Shown piece after piece: positions 1 through 10,802 of a DNA stretch of 64,000 nucleotides (the stretch's first letter is position 1; every line of letters starts with the position of its first letter). A model generated the notes under the pieces. That model had not been told where the DNA came from. It saw only the letters and a list, made by a program, of their open reading frames with translations, and made no database searches. The DNA is from Plutella xylostella (taxonomy: Eukaryota; Arthropoda; Insecta; Lepidoptera; Plutellidae): NCBI RefSeq assembly GCF_932276165.1, contig NC_063992.1, positions 10,736,001 through 10,800,000 on the forward strand, given 5' to 3'. Made by a program: the position numbers and the translations under genes.

Positions 1-741
1 TTTACCGCCCTCCAGGTGGATTTCACTAAAACAACCGACTTCCTCAGCGCCCAGTTGACTGATCTCCAGAAGGAAGTCTCGGAGATAAAGCAGAGAACGA
101 GTGCAATTGAAGCAGAAAATGCGCAACTACGACTGCAAATAAATAAGCCTTCAGTGGCCGATTCCGATGATCTCCGCGAGATAATTACTAATCTGAAAAC
201 AGATCTAAATGATCGCGATCAAGCTCAATTAATTAATGACATTGAACTGGTCGGCATCCCCGAGTTTGAAGGTGAGTCGTGCGGACACATCGCCCTGGCC
301 GTGGCCACCAAGCTGGGTGTCTCACTGGAGGAGCGCGACCTGGTGACCGCAACCCGCGTAGGAGGCCGCCGCGCGAGCCGCGCTGGCGAGGAGGACAGCA
401 GCCCCCGCCCACGCCCGCGCCCTATCGTCGTGAGGCTGGCTCGACGATCTCTGCGGGACAACCTGATCAAGAGTGCCCGTGTCCGTCGCGGCGCCTCCAC
501 AGCTGATCTTGGCTTACCGCTTCACGAACCTAAGCCATTATACATAAACGAGAGACTTACCAAACTGAATCGCACTCTGTTCGCGAAGGCCCGTGAGCAC
601 GCCCGGCAGCAGCGCTGGCGTTTCGTATGGACTGCTGAGGGACGGGTCAAGGTCAGACGAGATGAGACATCTACGGTTCATCATATTCGTGCTGAGAGCG
701 ACATACTGCGTGTTTTTGGTTCTGCAAGCATTAGCTCTTAG
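1..741 (+). CDS. LINE ORF1 protein, N-terminus outside window
   Basis: The frame is open from base 1 to a TAG at 739-741, so the protein (247 codons seen) starts left of the window; the GTG at 16 is not a credible start. The first 50 residues are heptad-rich (an LSAQLTDLQKEVSEIKQ-like coiled coil). After residue 80 comes a stretch of the LINE ORF1 RRM type (LINDIELVGIPE), then an Arg-rich linker, PIVVRLARRSLRDNLIKSAR, and a C-terminal basic fold with YINERLTKLNRTLFAKAR. Established: such ORF1 proteins bind the element's RNA and form trimers. There is no frameshift in the visible part. The middle (370-420) is GC-rich and the flanking DNA AT-rich, as often in lepidopteran ORF1. Confidence 0.8.
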   Translation, partial: FTALQVDFTKTTDFLSAQLTDLQKEVSEIKQRTSAIEAENAQLRLQINKPSVADSDDLREIITNLKTDLNDRDQAQLINDIELVGIPEFEGESCGHIALAVATKLGVSLEERDLVTATRVGGRRASRAGEEDSSPRPRPRPIVVRLARRSLRDNLIKSARVRRGASTADLGLPLHEPKPLYINERLTKLNRTLFAKAREHARQQRWRFVWTAEGRVKVRRDETSTVHHIRAESDILRVFGSASISS

Positions 742-1221
742 TGTTAACTTTTTTATAACAAATGTGTGTACTCCGTATGGTTTAATATTGTTATGTTTTC
801 CACTCATTAAAACTCATGATTTGTTTTGCTTTAGATATATACACAGAAACGTGTTAAAAGGTAAAATACTCCTTCGTTCTATCTACCTCTCAGATCTGGA
901 TTGTTATGTGTTGGTTATGATTTATGGTATCTGCATTTTAAAATATACATTAAAGAAAATTCATTTACTCATGTGTTTACTGATCCTTGACGGGCAAATC
1001 GCTATACGAACTAGACGTATTAAAATAATTATGTTACAAAAATTAAATACCTACCTTTCTAACTTATACTGTAAAATAATAATTTATCTGTACATGTCTA
1101 GGTCTCAAATTACAATGGGGTACAAGTTAAGACTATCAAATTTACTAATGAGGTACTACCTACTTATACAATTGGCAAATGTTCCGACTTTTAATGGGTT
1201 TTTCTTATCTGACTCCAACCA

Positions 1222-4119
1222 ATGATAATGTCACAAGATAAATATTTAAAATTAAGTTTGTTTAACGCCGGTTCGCTTTCCACTTCCCATGATGATTTTA
1301 TTGCAGCAATGTTAAGTATAACTCCTGATATAATTGCGATCAACGAGACATGGATTAGAAAGGATGAAAAAGAAAAGGCGCCTTCCGTCCCCGGGTACCG
1401 CCTGCGATATACGCCGCGTCCTGAGAGTGTACGCAATGGCCGTGGAGGGGGAGTGGGCTTTTACATTAAGCGTGGATTACATGTACGCTATCTGCAGGGC
1501 CCATCGTGTACTACAGTTGATCAAATGTGGCTACGTTCGTCAGTAAACGGTAAGGTTTTTCTTATAGGTACAGCCTATCGCCCCCATTGGGTTCACGTTG
1601 ACACGTTTTTTGACGCTCTTACTGAAAGCATACTATTTTTCTCTGATTACGAACATTTAATCCTTATGGGAGATTTCAATATTAACTTCTTAGATCATAA
1701 TGAAAGTAAAACGAAACAACTGCATGATTTTCTTACCTCTACTAATTTAATACAGTATGTAAATGAACCCACTCATTTCACTCAGTCCAGTGAAACGCTT
1801 ATTGATTTGTTTTGTACTAATACTGCTGTAAGAGAAGTCAAGGTTACCCATATACCCGATTTAAACCGTCATGCTATTGTAACAGTCACTGTTAACGTAA
1901 AAAAAACAAAATTTATTCCTAGAACAATATCATTGCGACCAATAAAGGACATTGACTTGTCAAAATTTAATAAAGACCTAGATACAATAAGATGGGACTT
2001 GGTAATTTCGGTCAGCTGTGTAAATGACATGGTTAATCTGTTTCACGAACTTTTAACTCAGTTGTTTGATTTCCACGCGCCCATAAAATCACTCACAATT
2101 CGTGACAAGCCAATGCCCTGGCTTACAAGTAATATTCGAAAGATGATGGAATGTCGTAATGCCGCTTTAGCCCGCTACCGTAAAAATAAATCAGAAACCA
2201 ACAAAATTGAATATAAACAACTAAAATTGCTGGTTGCTAGGTCCTTATTGACAGAAAAAAGAGCATATTTCAATGATTATATTAATAAAAACATAAAAAA
2301 TTCAAAATTACTATGGTCTAATCTAAAGAAAACTGTTTTTGAAAATCAAAATACAAAAGAGGAACTACCTAATCATATGAACAAACCCAATGAAATAAAC
2401 AAACAATTTATAAATGTACCAGGTCCAAAATTTGCAGACAGTGCACTTATTACATATTACAAGTCAAATAAATTTCATGATAATCAATTTAAACTTAGTG
2501 AGGTTTCTGAGGATGTGGTAGCCAAAGCCATTCTGGAAATAAAATCTAACGCTAAGGGCATGGATGAAATTAGTCTAGACATGATTATGTTAACACTACC
2601 TCAAACGCTAACAGTTATAACCAAAATCATAAATAAATCAATACAAACAAAAGTATTTCCTGAAGACTGGAAAACCGCTAAAGTTAAGCCTATTCCAAAA
2701 AATTCAAATCCTCAGTCTTTTAAGGAACTTAGGCCGATATCCTTGTTACCTATACTATCAAAGCTTCTAGAAAAAGTAGTATATGATCAACTTATGAAAT
2801 TTTTAGAAGATAACGACGTTCTTCCTTCTCTTCAGTCGGGTTTCCGTAAAAACCGTGGCACTTCCACAGCACTAATAGATGTTGTCGATAATATACTTGC
2901 AGCTCAAGAGGAAGGCAAAGCGACAGCCCTCGTTCTGTTAGACTTTTCACGCGCATTCGATGCTATCAACCTCCCATTACTACTTTCCAAACTTGAATAC
3001 TACGGAATTGACACAGAATCTATAAATTGGTTCTCCAGCTACCTTGAGAATCGCGCTCAACATGTTGTAATTGATAACACAGATGGTTCTTTTACTATTT
3101 CCGAAAGAGAAGCACTAAATCGCGGTGTACCTCAGGGTTCTATTTTAGGGCCCTTACTGTTTATAATCTACTCTGCCGACTTAACTCATACTATAGCCGA
3201 TTGCAAATATCATATTTATGCAGATGATACTCAGGTTTATATATCATTTGACCCTAAAGATACAAACTCTGCCATTCAAAAACTAAACAAAGATTTGGAT
3301 AATATTAACGTTTGGGCAAATAAAAATACACTTGTCTTAAATCCTGCTAAGTCAAAATTTCTAATCTTAGGATCGCGAAAACAAATCTCCGCCGTTGAAT
3401 CTTACGACTTTATTGTAGAAATACAACAGCAACCGCTTGAACGCGTCTGGGAAGCACGCAATCTCGGTGTGATTATGGATGCTGGTTTAAAATTTGAACA
3501 TCATGTTAGCGAACTGGCTAAGGTTTCTTTATACAAACTAAAGCTTTTATACAGGATACGAGATTGCTTAAGTAAAGAATTGCGCGTAAAACTGTGTGAG
3601 TCTCTGGTCTTATCGAAATTAAATTATTGTGATACACTATTCGGACCCTGTTTGCTTGAGAGTTCCAAACGCATATTACAACGAGTACAGAATGCCTGTG
3701 CTAGATTCTGTTTCAGCATTCCACCTAGAAAACATATTACTCCGTTCCTGAACTCTGCCAGTATGCTTAGGATGGAGGCTCGCAGACAGCTTCATTTTGC
3801 CGTTCTTTTATTCGGAGTAATTAAACAAGAAACCCCTAAATACCTTTTTGACAAACTGGGGCGCTCTCGTGAGCCACCCCTTCACTTTACCCGAGGATCC
3901 CTTTATATGATAAAAGTACCCAAGCATAAAACTCAGGCATTCCGCGGAAGTTTTCGATATTTATCATCTAAATGCTGGAATAATTTACCTCCACCAATTA
4001 GACGAGCTAAAACCAAAAGTTCTTTTAAATATCTTCTTAAAAAATACCTTCTATCCCTTCAAAAACTTTGTAATACGTCACATTCCGCAACATATGCCAA
4101 GTCATATTTACTATTTTGA
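1222..4119 (+). CDS. LINE ORF2: APE endonuclease and reverse transcriptase, intact 965 aa
   Basis: Starts at ATG 1222 (a second ATG at 1228 is equally possible) and ends at TGA 4117-4119 with no internal stop. Residues 1-230 form an APE-type endonuclease: LFNAGSLS, INETW (catalytic Glu), LMGDFNIN (Asp/Asn) and the closing DLNRHAIV, where a Ser-Asp-His core is replaced by an Asn-Arg-His variant. Residues 440-760 hold the RT: RPISLLPILSKLLEKV, LQSGFRKNRGTSTAL, LLDFSRAFDAIN, GVPQGSILGPLLFIIY and the catalytic YADDTQ. The C-terminus has the usual LINE domain with KCWNNLPPPIRRAKTKSSFK. Established role: nicks the target DNA and copies the RNA in place. The CR1/Jockey assignment rests on motif style; the exact clade needs a tree. 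Confidence 0.93.
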   Translation: MIMSQDKYLKLSLFNAGSLSTSHDDFIAAMLSITPDIIAINETWIRKDEKEKAPSVPGYRLRYTPRPESVRNGRGGGVGFYIKRGLHVRYLQGPSCTTVDQMWLRSSVNGKVFLIGTAYRPHWVHVDTFFDALTESILFFSDYEHLILMGDFNINFLDHNESKTKQLHDFLTSTNLIQYVNEPTHFTQSSETLIDLFCTNTAVREVKVTHIPDLNRHAIVTVTVNVKKTKFIPRTISLRPIKDIDLSKFNKDLDTIRWDLVISVSCVNDMVNLFHELLTQLFDFHAPIKSLTIRDKPMPWLTSNIRKMMECRNAALARYRKNKSETNKIEYKQLKLLVARSLLTEKRAYFNDYINKNIKNSKLLWSNLKKTVFENQNTKEELPNHMNKPNEINKQFINVPGPKFADSALITYYKSNKFHDNQFKLSEVSEDVVAKAILEIKSNAKGMDEISLDMIMLTLPQTLTVITKIINKSIQTKVFPEDWKTAKVKPIPKNSNPQSFKELRPISLLPILSKLLEKVVYDQLMKFLEDNDVLPSLQSGFRKNRGTSTALIDVVDNILAAQEEGKATALVLLDFSRAFDAINLPLLLSKLEYYGIDTESINWFSSYLENRAQHVVIDNTDGSFTISEREALNRGVPQGSILGPLLFIIYSADLTHTIADCKYHIYADDTQVYISFDPKDTNSAIQKLNKDLDNINVWANKNTLVLNPAKSKFLILGSRKQISAVESYDFIVEIQQQPLERVWEARNLGVIMDAGLKFEHHVSELAKVSLYKLKLLYRIRDCLSKELRVKLCESLVLSKLNYCDTLFGPCLLESSKRILQRVQNACARFCFSIPPRKHITPFLNSASMLRMEARRQLHFAVLLFGVIKQETPKYLFDKLGRSREPPLHFTRGSLYMIKVPKHKTQAFRGSFRYLSSKCWNNLPPPIRRAKTKSSFKYLLKKYLLSLQKLCNTSHSATYAKSYLLF

Positions 4120-4493
4120 ATTTGCTTGTACCCCGTCTAAAACTGTCGTTTAATAATTTGTAAACTGTATGTCTATTTATTTTTATATTGTTGTTATGCA
4201 TTACTATTCTTTTGGTATGTTACTTAACTGTGTGTGTTTACCTAGTTGTGTTAAGCCATCCTGTTTATTCTAAAATATAAATTAAGTATTTAAATAATAT
4301 TTTTTTACACTGCACCGAGCACGACTCGCGGCCACCTGATGAAAATCAGCGTCACAGGCTTCTGTGACATATTGTTGAGACGGTGACCATTTTGTTTGAG
4401 ACACTTTGTAACCTAGTATATTTTTTATTTGTTTTATTTATATGTTTTGTGTCTTGGACGAAATAAATGCCTTTTTCTTTCTTTCTTTCTTTT

Positions 4494-4742
4494 AGATATG
4501 ACCAGCCCACTGCCACTTCAGCTTGCATATTTTGACAGCTATGTCAGTAACCTTAGTCCTCTGACGGATAACCTCATTTCTGATACGATCCATCAGAGAA
4601 ACCCCAAGCATAGCTCTCTCCATAGCACGCTGAGCGACTTTAAATCGGTGGACCAGTCCTACCGTCAGTGTCCACGTTTTTGCACCATACGTCATGGCAC
4701 TGGCAGGACGCACTGGTTGAAGACTTTTGTCTTCAGGCTCTG
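4494..4742 (-). mobile_element. LINE reverse-transcriptase C-terminal fragment
   Basis: Read on the minus strand this gives KTKVFNQCVLPV, then MTYGAKTWTLTVGL and AQRAMERAMLGVSLMDRIRN, the conserved region C-terminal to the RT in a very common lepidopteran LINE group. Both ends are cut: the left end abuts the tail of the CR1/Jockey element at about 4495, and no RT catalytic part is seen to the right. A dead fragment. One extra or lost base near 4710 shifts the frame. Confidence 0.8.
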
Positions 4743-5441
4743 AGGAATGGCCGAGGAGTATAAGTATAAGTAAGTTTTTTATTCATATATTCATAATTTC
4801 TCCTTTCTCGGTTAGAGCATAACCAGAGAGTAGTGGTTAACTTTTGACACATCTGTCATGAATTTTATATGGAGATGACGTTTAATTTATAAACCAATCC
4901 CTGTCGGTTAGATAACCGACAATGGAGAAATTGGCACTAAACCATTTAGGTTGTTCTTAGAATCAATCAATTAAATTTAAGTAAACAGGAACATAATTTC
5001 ACCTTCGTTTGATATTCGAATACCAATGTTAAAAAGTTATCTATGTTTGTTCATGTTAGGGCAGAGAACCCTGATCACTAATCAATGTGAACATATACTT
5101 ACAGGTAAGTAATTATTATACACGAAAGTGTGAAATATAAAAAGAGAAAAAGTAGTGAAGAGTTTTGTTTTATTATGGCGTAGCGTAGCAGCTAGCAGCG
5201 TAGGCCTAAATAGCCGGCACCCTGTTACCTACTCGAAGTGACTAAATATATCTAATGCTTAATACAAAAATACTTGATATCACTGATTGATGAGGATATT
5301 TAATTATTTTTTCCAAAAAACTTTTATTTATCTGCACATTGCATTGCATAATTATATCCAGCAGTAAGCACTAAACTTAACACTTTTTAGGTAAACACAT
5401 AAAAACACTCTCTAGATTATTCACTTAACTATTTTGAACTT

Positions 5442-5595
5442 TTCTTAGCAAACTTTGACACAATTAGAACTTTTAAAAAAGGGCCACTGTTTCCCGCCCA
5501 TCTTCACTTTTTTATTACCGGAAGGCACAAGCACGTTTTCCGTTTCATCCCCCGGCTGGTCTGTGGTCGCCTGCGCGGCGGCGGCGGCGTCCATC
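5442..5595 (-). CDS. possible first coding exon, CpG-rich, gene unknown
   Basis: A CpG-rich patch (5540-5660) in AT-rich DNA holds a minus-strand ATG at 5595 opening MDAAAAAQATTDQPGDETEN and running 49 codons to a TAA at 5447-5449. Such Ala-rich starts beside a CpG-rich patch are typical of first exons, and possible donors lie within the frame (GTAATA or GTGAAG). No acceptor-linked partner exon is visible to the left, where the LINE sits, so any partner would be outside the window. I do not recognise the protein. It could equally be a chance frame in a promoter-like patch. Confidence 0.25.
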
Positions 5596-7100
5596 GAGGC
5601 ATGGCGCGGGCGAGGAGCCAGGGTGACAGTTCCGCGGATATCCGCGCGCGCTACCGACACTATCACTACTAATGGGGTTCGCGCCAAAACTCACCATTTT
5701 GAATTCGCGTCATCGAATGCGTGATACGTCACTATTCGTCATCAAGCCGTAGTACAGAGCGGCCAAGATAATAGAGATGATTTTGGCGTGTTATCAAAAT
5801 TTTATTAAGAGAATGATCATAGTGAAATTTATCTTTATCAGAAAGCCTTTGCTTAGTTTGATTTTTATCAGGACAAAAATCTCAATTTAGACATTATGCG
5901 AAACAGGATTATGGTCGAAGTTAATCGATTTTAAAACGCTAACCACCACGCCACCAATAGTAAGAAGACGTGTATGCGGACGATCTTGAGTTCACTTGCT
6001 CGGTGCAAGAGGAAAACGCGTTCCGAGAATCGACTCGTGGGAGTTCTTAGGCGGTAAAGTCTGTTTGCGCTATTTCCATTGACGGTTTCTTATCGTGAAT
6101 GGTATTTTATACCTTACAAAAGGAAGCATTGATACGAACTTACTTACTTAATATCGGATGGATATAATTGCATTTCTAGTTAGACTCTAAACCTCTAATG
6201 GGGTACAGGCAGAGATATGTCAACCACTGGAGGGAACAGGGCCCTGCCCTGTAGGGCGCACTTTACATAATATAAGTATTTAGCTTTTGAAACCAATCGA
6301 AAACTAAGTGCCGGTTAGCTTGTCTTTAAATTTGTTGAATTGGATATTGTGAAGTATAAACAGGACTGGAATCTTTCAGTTGCTTTTCTCATTTGAGATA
6401 GGTAAGTAACATAAAAATGACAATAACAACGCTCCTCTAACGTTGCCATTGTGGGTTCAACAATAACCGCAATGCAACCTGCTAGTTGGGAATCCCAAGT
6501 CCAAGCGTTAGATGTGGCGGCGGCGGCGGGACGTCCTTCAAATATGAAATGAGTTTACTTGACCGCAACGCAACATTGCTATGGAATCTATTACGTTTGA
6601 TATCCACCTCATTGGTCTACATAGAATAGCGCTGGTGAGGTCGGATCCTTTCACAGCATAGCACATCTCTGGTCGTAAGGCACTCTTACCACCGTCCATT
6701 GGGTAAGTTTTAGAACGCTGTTGTGAAAATTGCAATTTGCATAATAGCATTACATGATAGGAGGCTTTTGTTATTGTACTGGCATAAAACAAAGACGAAA
6801 AATAAAATAAGTTGTTTCTATGGTGATAGGGTAGGTAAATCCATTCATGTAGCACGTGCGTGATATGGACGTACGCTAGTGTAGAGATAGCAGAGATATC
6901 TCACTGCGCTTGTTTTAATGATAACAACTGCTAAACTACCTAATCTCATTTCCTTCCGTTTTCATGATTTCCTTTATCATGAGATGACAAACAACAAACA
7001 ACACACTATTTTATTATATCGCAACGCCAGAACCAGCAAGTGAAGCTAAAACATACATACCTTTTAAACAAACTTTGTGTTTGTAAGTATTAACCTAATA

Positions 7101-7190
7101 GGTACGGTCAGGTGCAAAGAAACCTGAACCCCCTCTCATACTAACAATGCTTCTGAGGGGGGGTCAGGTTTATCTGCCCCTTGCTGTACC
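7101..7190. mobile_element. small palindromic MITE, family A copy 1
   Basis: Starts GGTACGGTCAGGTGCAAAG and ends with an imperfect inverse (TCAGGTTTATCTGCC...GTACC), so the 90 bases fold into one hairpin. Two more copies lie at 20910-20978 and 60511-60595, sharing the GTAC...TGCA-AGAAACCTGA ends. No coding capacity. Confidence 0.7.
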
Positions 7191-7455
7191 TTACCTTGCC
7201 TAATTCGAGTCCCCGTACCTATAGCTTGACAACTTCCTTGGCGGCATGGCGGCCCTCCTTGCGGGATAGAAGACGTGGAGGGGGCGAGGTAGCACGACAC
7301 GAGTACACACGGAGAAAAGTGTGCTCGGATCAATCTCACGATAGCTTGTAAACTATTTCTGACGTAATGGAAGAGGTAAGAGTAAGTAAAATTTTATTCT
7401 ATGAGTGTTCCCGTAAATGTCATATTTAGCTTCAAAATGTATAGTTTGACAGCAT

Positions 7456-7598
7456 TAAAAAGGACGGGCCTATTGCACGGGCACATCCAACAAATATCTG
7501 TGTTTAAACAAATATCTGCCCCAGCCGGGAATCGAACCCGGGACCTTCGGCTCAGAATTCAGGGTCACTAACCACTACGCCATTCAGTCATCACATAA
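7456..7598 (-). mobile_element. tRNA-derived SINE
   Basis: On the minus strand an A-box-like TGGCGTAGTGGTTAGTGACC is followed 40 bases on by a perfect B box GGTTCGATTCCC and then GGCTGGGGCAGATATTTG, a tail well known in lepidopteran SINEs. The tRNA-like part does not fold into a full cloverleaf with a closed acceptor stem, so this is a SINE head and not a tRNA gene. The 3' end fades near 7456. Confidence 0.75.
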
Positions 7599-8306
7599 AA
7601 TCTAGAAAATAAATTAAAGATTGTGAAGATACAAACATGTGTTGATATAGCAAGGGCTATAACACTAGGCTATAGGCCTGTGTCGTGGACAGCCAGTAAT
7701 CAGGTTTTTAACAATTTGGTTAAATATACAACATCCTGGTTGGTCATAAGTACTATTATTTAAAAGTATTTTGGTTTATGTTCGCAACTTTTTTTAAAAG
7801 CGGGGCAAATACGCCCGATGTCATTTTTCAAAAATAACGAGCAATGACGAGAGCTTTTAGTAATACTACTCGATAACAGATGGCGTTCAAATCATAAACA
7901 CATTACTGGCAAACTAGTTTATATTTTTTTGAGGCTGGCTACATTGTATTGAATGTACATTCAAAAACCCGAATCACAAGGTTTTTTTTTGTATTGTTTT
8001 GTACTTGTTTTAAAGGTATATAAAATAATCTTTGGTTATATAAAATAATATAGGACTAAAATATGTTTTATACATATTTAATTTAGCATAAATGTTTCAT
8101 TATCAAATTTAATAATGTTCAATAACTGATGAATGAAACACAATTTTAAGTTTTATTTTTCGATAAAACAATAATTTGAAGTTCAGAGTTTGTTCATCTG
8201 TCACTGTCATGACTGATGACCTGTCAAAATTGTGTTGTCGTTGTCGTTATCCGTACCTCCTATTTATTTCCATTTTCCAATAATATTCAGAGAATTTCTT
8301 TAAACA

Positions 8307-9521
8307 ATGGTGGTTTACGGCGTTTATATCGTCAGTAAATCTGGTGGCCTCATATTTAATTACGACCACAACATTCCTAAAGTAGAAACTGAAAAAACAT
8401 TTGGTTTTCCTCTAGATATTAAACTACAATACGAAAACAAAAAAGTGGTCGTAGTTTTCGGGCAAAGAGATGGCATAAATGGTAAGTTTTCTTAGATAGT
8501 GTGACACTATAAAGAATGTACGTAGTATGCCTGTACAAGTAACGAATATTCAGGTAATTAACTGTATATTCATGTCATGTAAATGTATGTTTCAGTGGGC
8601 CATGTTCTCATATCTGTAAATGGATCCCCAGTCACAGGACGCTCTTTAGAAGACGGAAGAGATGTGTTTGACATCATTGAAGCAAAGGTACTAATCACGC
8701 CATAAACTTTAGAAATATATTGGTTGTAAGAATGTTATAAATTGTACCATCCACCATTGGCAAAAATTGTATTGACAAAACTATCATTCTGACGACTTTA
8801 TCCCCAATTTGCACTACACTGACCCGTCATTGACTACCCTTTTCAGGAGAACTACCCTCTAAGTCTCAAGTTTGGGCGCTCCCGAGCTACAACCAATGAG
8901 AAGATAGTGCTGGCCAGCATGTTCTACCCGCTGTTTGCTCTGGCCAGCCAGCTGAGCCCGGTGCCCAAGTCGTCAGGCATAGAGTCACTCACAGCTGACA
9001 CCTTCAAGCTGTCCTGCTTCCAAACACTTACTGGTAACTTGGTTCTTTACAATTTTCAACCTTGTATTGTGGCAAATTATTATAAATGAAAGTTATGTAG
9101 TGAAAAGAGATTGCCATTTCTTAATGTGGAGTCATCATCTGTCCTCTATTGGTTATATACTTACCCCAATTTGTTCTTTGACAGAGGAGTACAAAACAGT
9201 TCAACTATATTTTTAAATGTCCTATAACTTTTCTATGAATAAGGGTGTTAATGTAAAATTGGCTCAATATTTTTTGTGTACTCTTGTATAACTTATTAAA
9301 AACTAAACTATCTTCTTGCAGGTGTAAAATTCATAATGCTAAGTGATCCGAACATGCAAGGTGCAGAAGTGGTTTTGAAGCGAATATATGAACTATACTC
9401 CGACTATGCTCTGAAGAACCCATTCTACTCCTTAGAAATGCCAATCAGATGTGAACTGTTTGATACATCCCTGCATACACTGTTGGAACTTGTAGAAAAG
9501 AGTGGCACAGCTAATCTTTAG
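8307..9521 (+). CDS. TRAPPC4: trafficking protein particle complex subunit 4 (synbindin/Trs23)
   Basis: Exons 8307-8481, 8596-8687, 8847-9033 and 9322-9521 join in phase to 217 aa, close to the 219 aa of the human protein. All introns are GT-AG and under 300 bp. The protein begins MVVYGVYIVSKSGGLIF and carries the synbindin longin-like fold interrupted at about residues 45-95 by the PDZ-like insert (VGHVLISVNGSPVTGRSL), then FGRSRATTNEKI, SSGIESLTADTFKL and GVKFIMLSDPNMQGAEVVL. Established: a core subunit of TRAPP, which tethers ER-derived vesicles at the Golgi and activates Rab1. Tail-to-tail with WDR26; poly(A) signal AATAAA at 9713-9718. The frame is clean, with nothing unusual. Confidence 0.96.
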
Positions 9522-9712
9522 AAATAGTTGTAAGTAATTACTAATTAGACTTATTTATGTTATATCCTGTAAATGTTATTTAAGACTAAGTTATATTTAA
9601 ATTTATGAGATTACTTATAAGTAGCTAAATACATTTTTATCAAACATATTTAACACTTGTCTGATAATTCACATCAAATAAGCTCTTACCTCCCTACCAA
9701 AGTGATAGTAGA

Positions 9713-9750
9713 AATAAAACACACAATATAATTTAGTTAAAAAATTTATT
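9713..9750. terminator. facing poly(A) signals, TRAPPC4 / WDR26
   Basis: AATAAA on the plus strand at 9713-9718, and its complement TTTATT (minus-strand AATAAA) at 9745-9750, 26 bp apart and pointing at each other. The plus signal fits TRAPPC4 (192 bp after its stop). The minus signal would give WDR26 a 4-kb 3' UTR; an alternative minus AATAAA lies at 13689-13694, just 77 bp after the WDR26 stop. Confidence 0.5.
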
Positions 9751-10658
9751 GATATAATAATTATTTATAACAAGTCAAACGGAGGGCCGCCACACCCTCA
9801 AAACGTTCTCACCGTCGCATAATCTATCTCTAAACTACATCTGATATTTTTGAGCCGTTACTGTGGGATGCTAGACTGAGGGCTGGTTGTCTATTTAGTG
9901 CAAGTTCTCCAAACCATAGATGACAAATAGCAGCATCCCTCTCTCACATCAATAGTGCTGCATAAGACAATATGTGTGAGCAAGACAGAAATAACATTGA
10001 TGGATATGGTTCTAGGAATCACTACAAGATGGCGCCACTGCAGTCTGGCACCCCATGTAAGGATATTGTGGACATTCCGCACATTTGTACTTGCACCAGA
10101 CGGCGCACACACTCACACTAGTTACACAATATGAGAACCGAACTCCGAGACTTGTGCAAACCATTAGTAAAACTACCACATACAATAAGTACATAAACAA
10201 ACTAAAATTTATAAAGCTACTAAATTAGTTGCAAACATAACCGATTACGGGAGAAGCCTGTAATGAGATCTCGAAGTTCGATGTGTATCATAAACAACTT
10301 AGTTTACTTTATCTATGGTTTGACATTACCGTATATCCGTGTTATATGTATTTTATGTAATAACGTAAATATAGCTTGTGGACAAAAAACTGTTTCTTTA
10401 GCGAAACATATTGAAACATTTACAGGCAAAACAATGACTTACTTATTGCATTTATAGTTCAATATAGTATGAATGAATCAGTGTGGTCAGTACAAAAATA
10501 GCGCCCGCCATTCGCGGTCTTCACTACAAAATAGTCCTCTGCTCATTATAATTAAGACTTACTTCCGTATGTTTAAATCAAAAGGCCTTATACTATTATA
10601 GTTTCTAAATTCAAACGGTCCGATCGGTGTTGGTCGCTCGGAGAGAGAAGTTTGCCAA

Positions 10659-10802
10659 AAGCTGCGTACAGACCGGCCCAACGAACGCCCAACGAACACC
10701 CAACGATGGATATTTATCATACATAATACAGGGCAGATTGCAGCAACGAAGGTCAACGAATCCCGTTCGTTGGCGTTCTTTGGGCCGGTCTGTACGCAGC
10801 TT
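10659..10802. mobile_element. palindromic MITE (144 bp)
   Basis: Ends are inverted copies: AAGCTGCGTACAGACCGGCC at the left and its exact complement at the right; the next bases (CAACGAACGCC) also pair. Inside the left arm CAACGAAC is repeated in tandem. No coding capacity. Confidence 0.85.

Larger units (their letters stand above)
1..4495 (+). mobile_element. CR1/Jockey-group non-LTR retrotransposon (LINE), 5' end outside window
   Basis: Seen: a coiled-coil ORF1 frame open to the left edge, a 480-bp spacer, an intact endonuclease-reverse transcriptase ORF2, a roughly 375-bp 3' UTR and a simple CTTT-repeat tail ending near 4495. There is no LTR. Established: this order (nucleic-acid-binding ORF1, then APE endonuclease plus RT) is that of CR1/Jockey superfamily LINEs, which move by target-primed reverse transcription. 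The tail abuts an older minus-strand LINE fragment at 4494-4742, so this copy probably inserted into it. With both visible frames open the copy may be young. The 5' UTR, the start of ORF1 and the 5' target-site duplication cannot be checked here. Confidence 0.9.
4743..8306. other. intergenic DNA left of TRAPPC4
   Basis: About 3.5 kb without a supported gene except the weak exon candidate at 5442-5595. It holds a 90-bp palindromic element at 7101 and a minus-strand SINE at 7456. The last 150 bases before the TRAPPC4 ATG should contain its promoter; I see no TATA box at a fixed distance. The open frames at 6538-6855 and 7136-7339 lack homology and splice logic. Confidence 0.6.

Noticed and set aside
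593..1225. 210-codon frame overlapping the end of LINE ORF1
   Set aside because: Out of frame with ORF1, hydrophobic composition from AT-rich spacer, no homology; a shadow of ORF1 plus spacer.
6538..6855. 105-codon minus-strand frame
   Set aside because: No homology, no splice sites or promoter logic, composition like the surrounding DNA.
7510..7590. tRNA gene on the minus strand
   Set aside because: Good A and B boxes, but no closing acceptor stem, and it runs into a SINE body; the same goes for 12635 and 20513.
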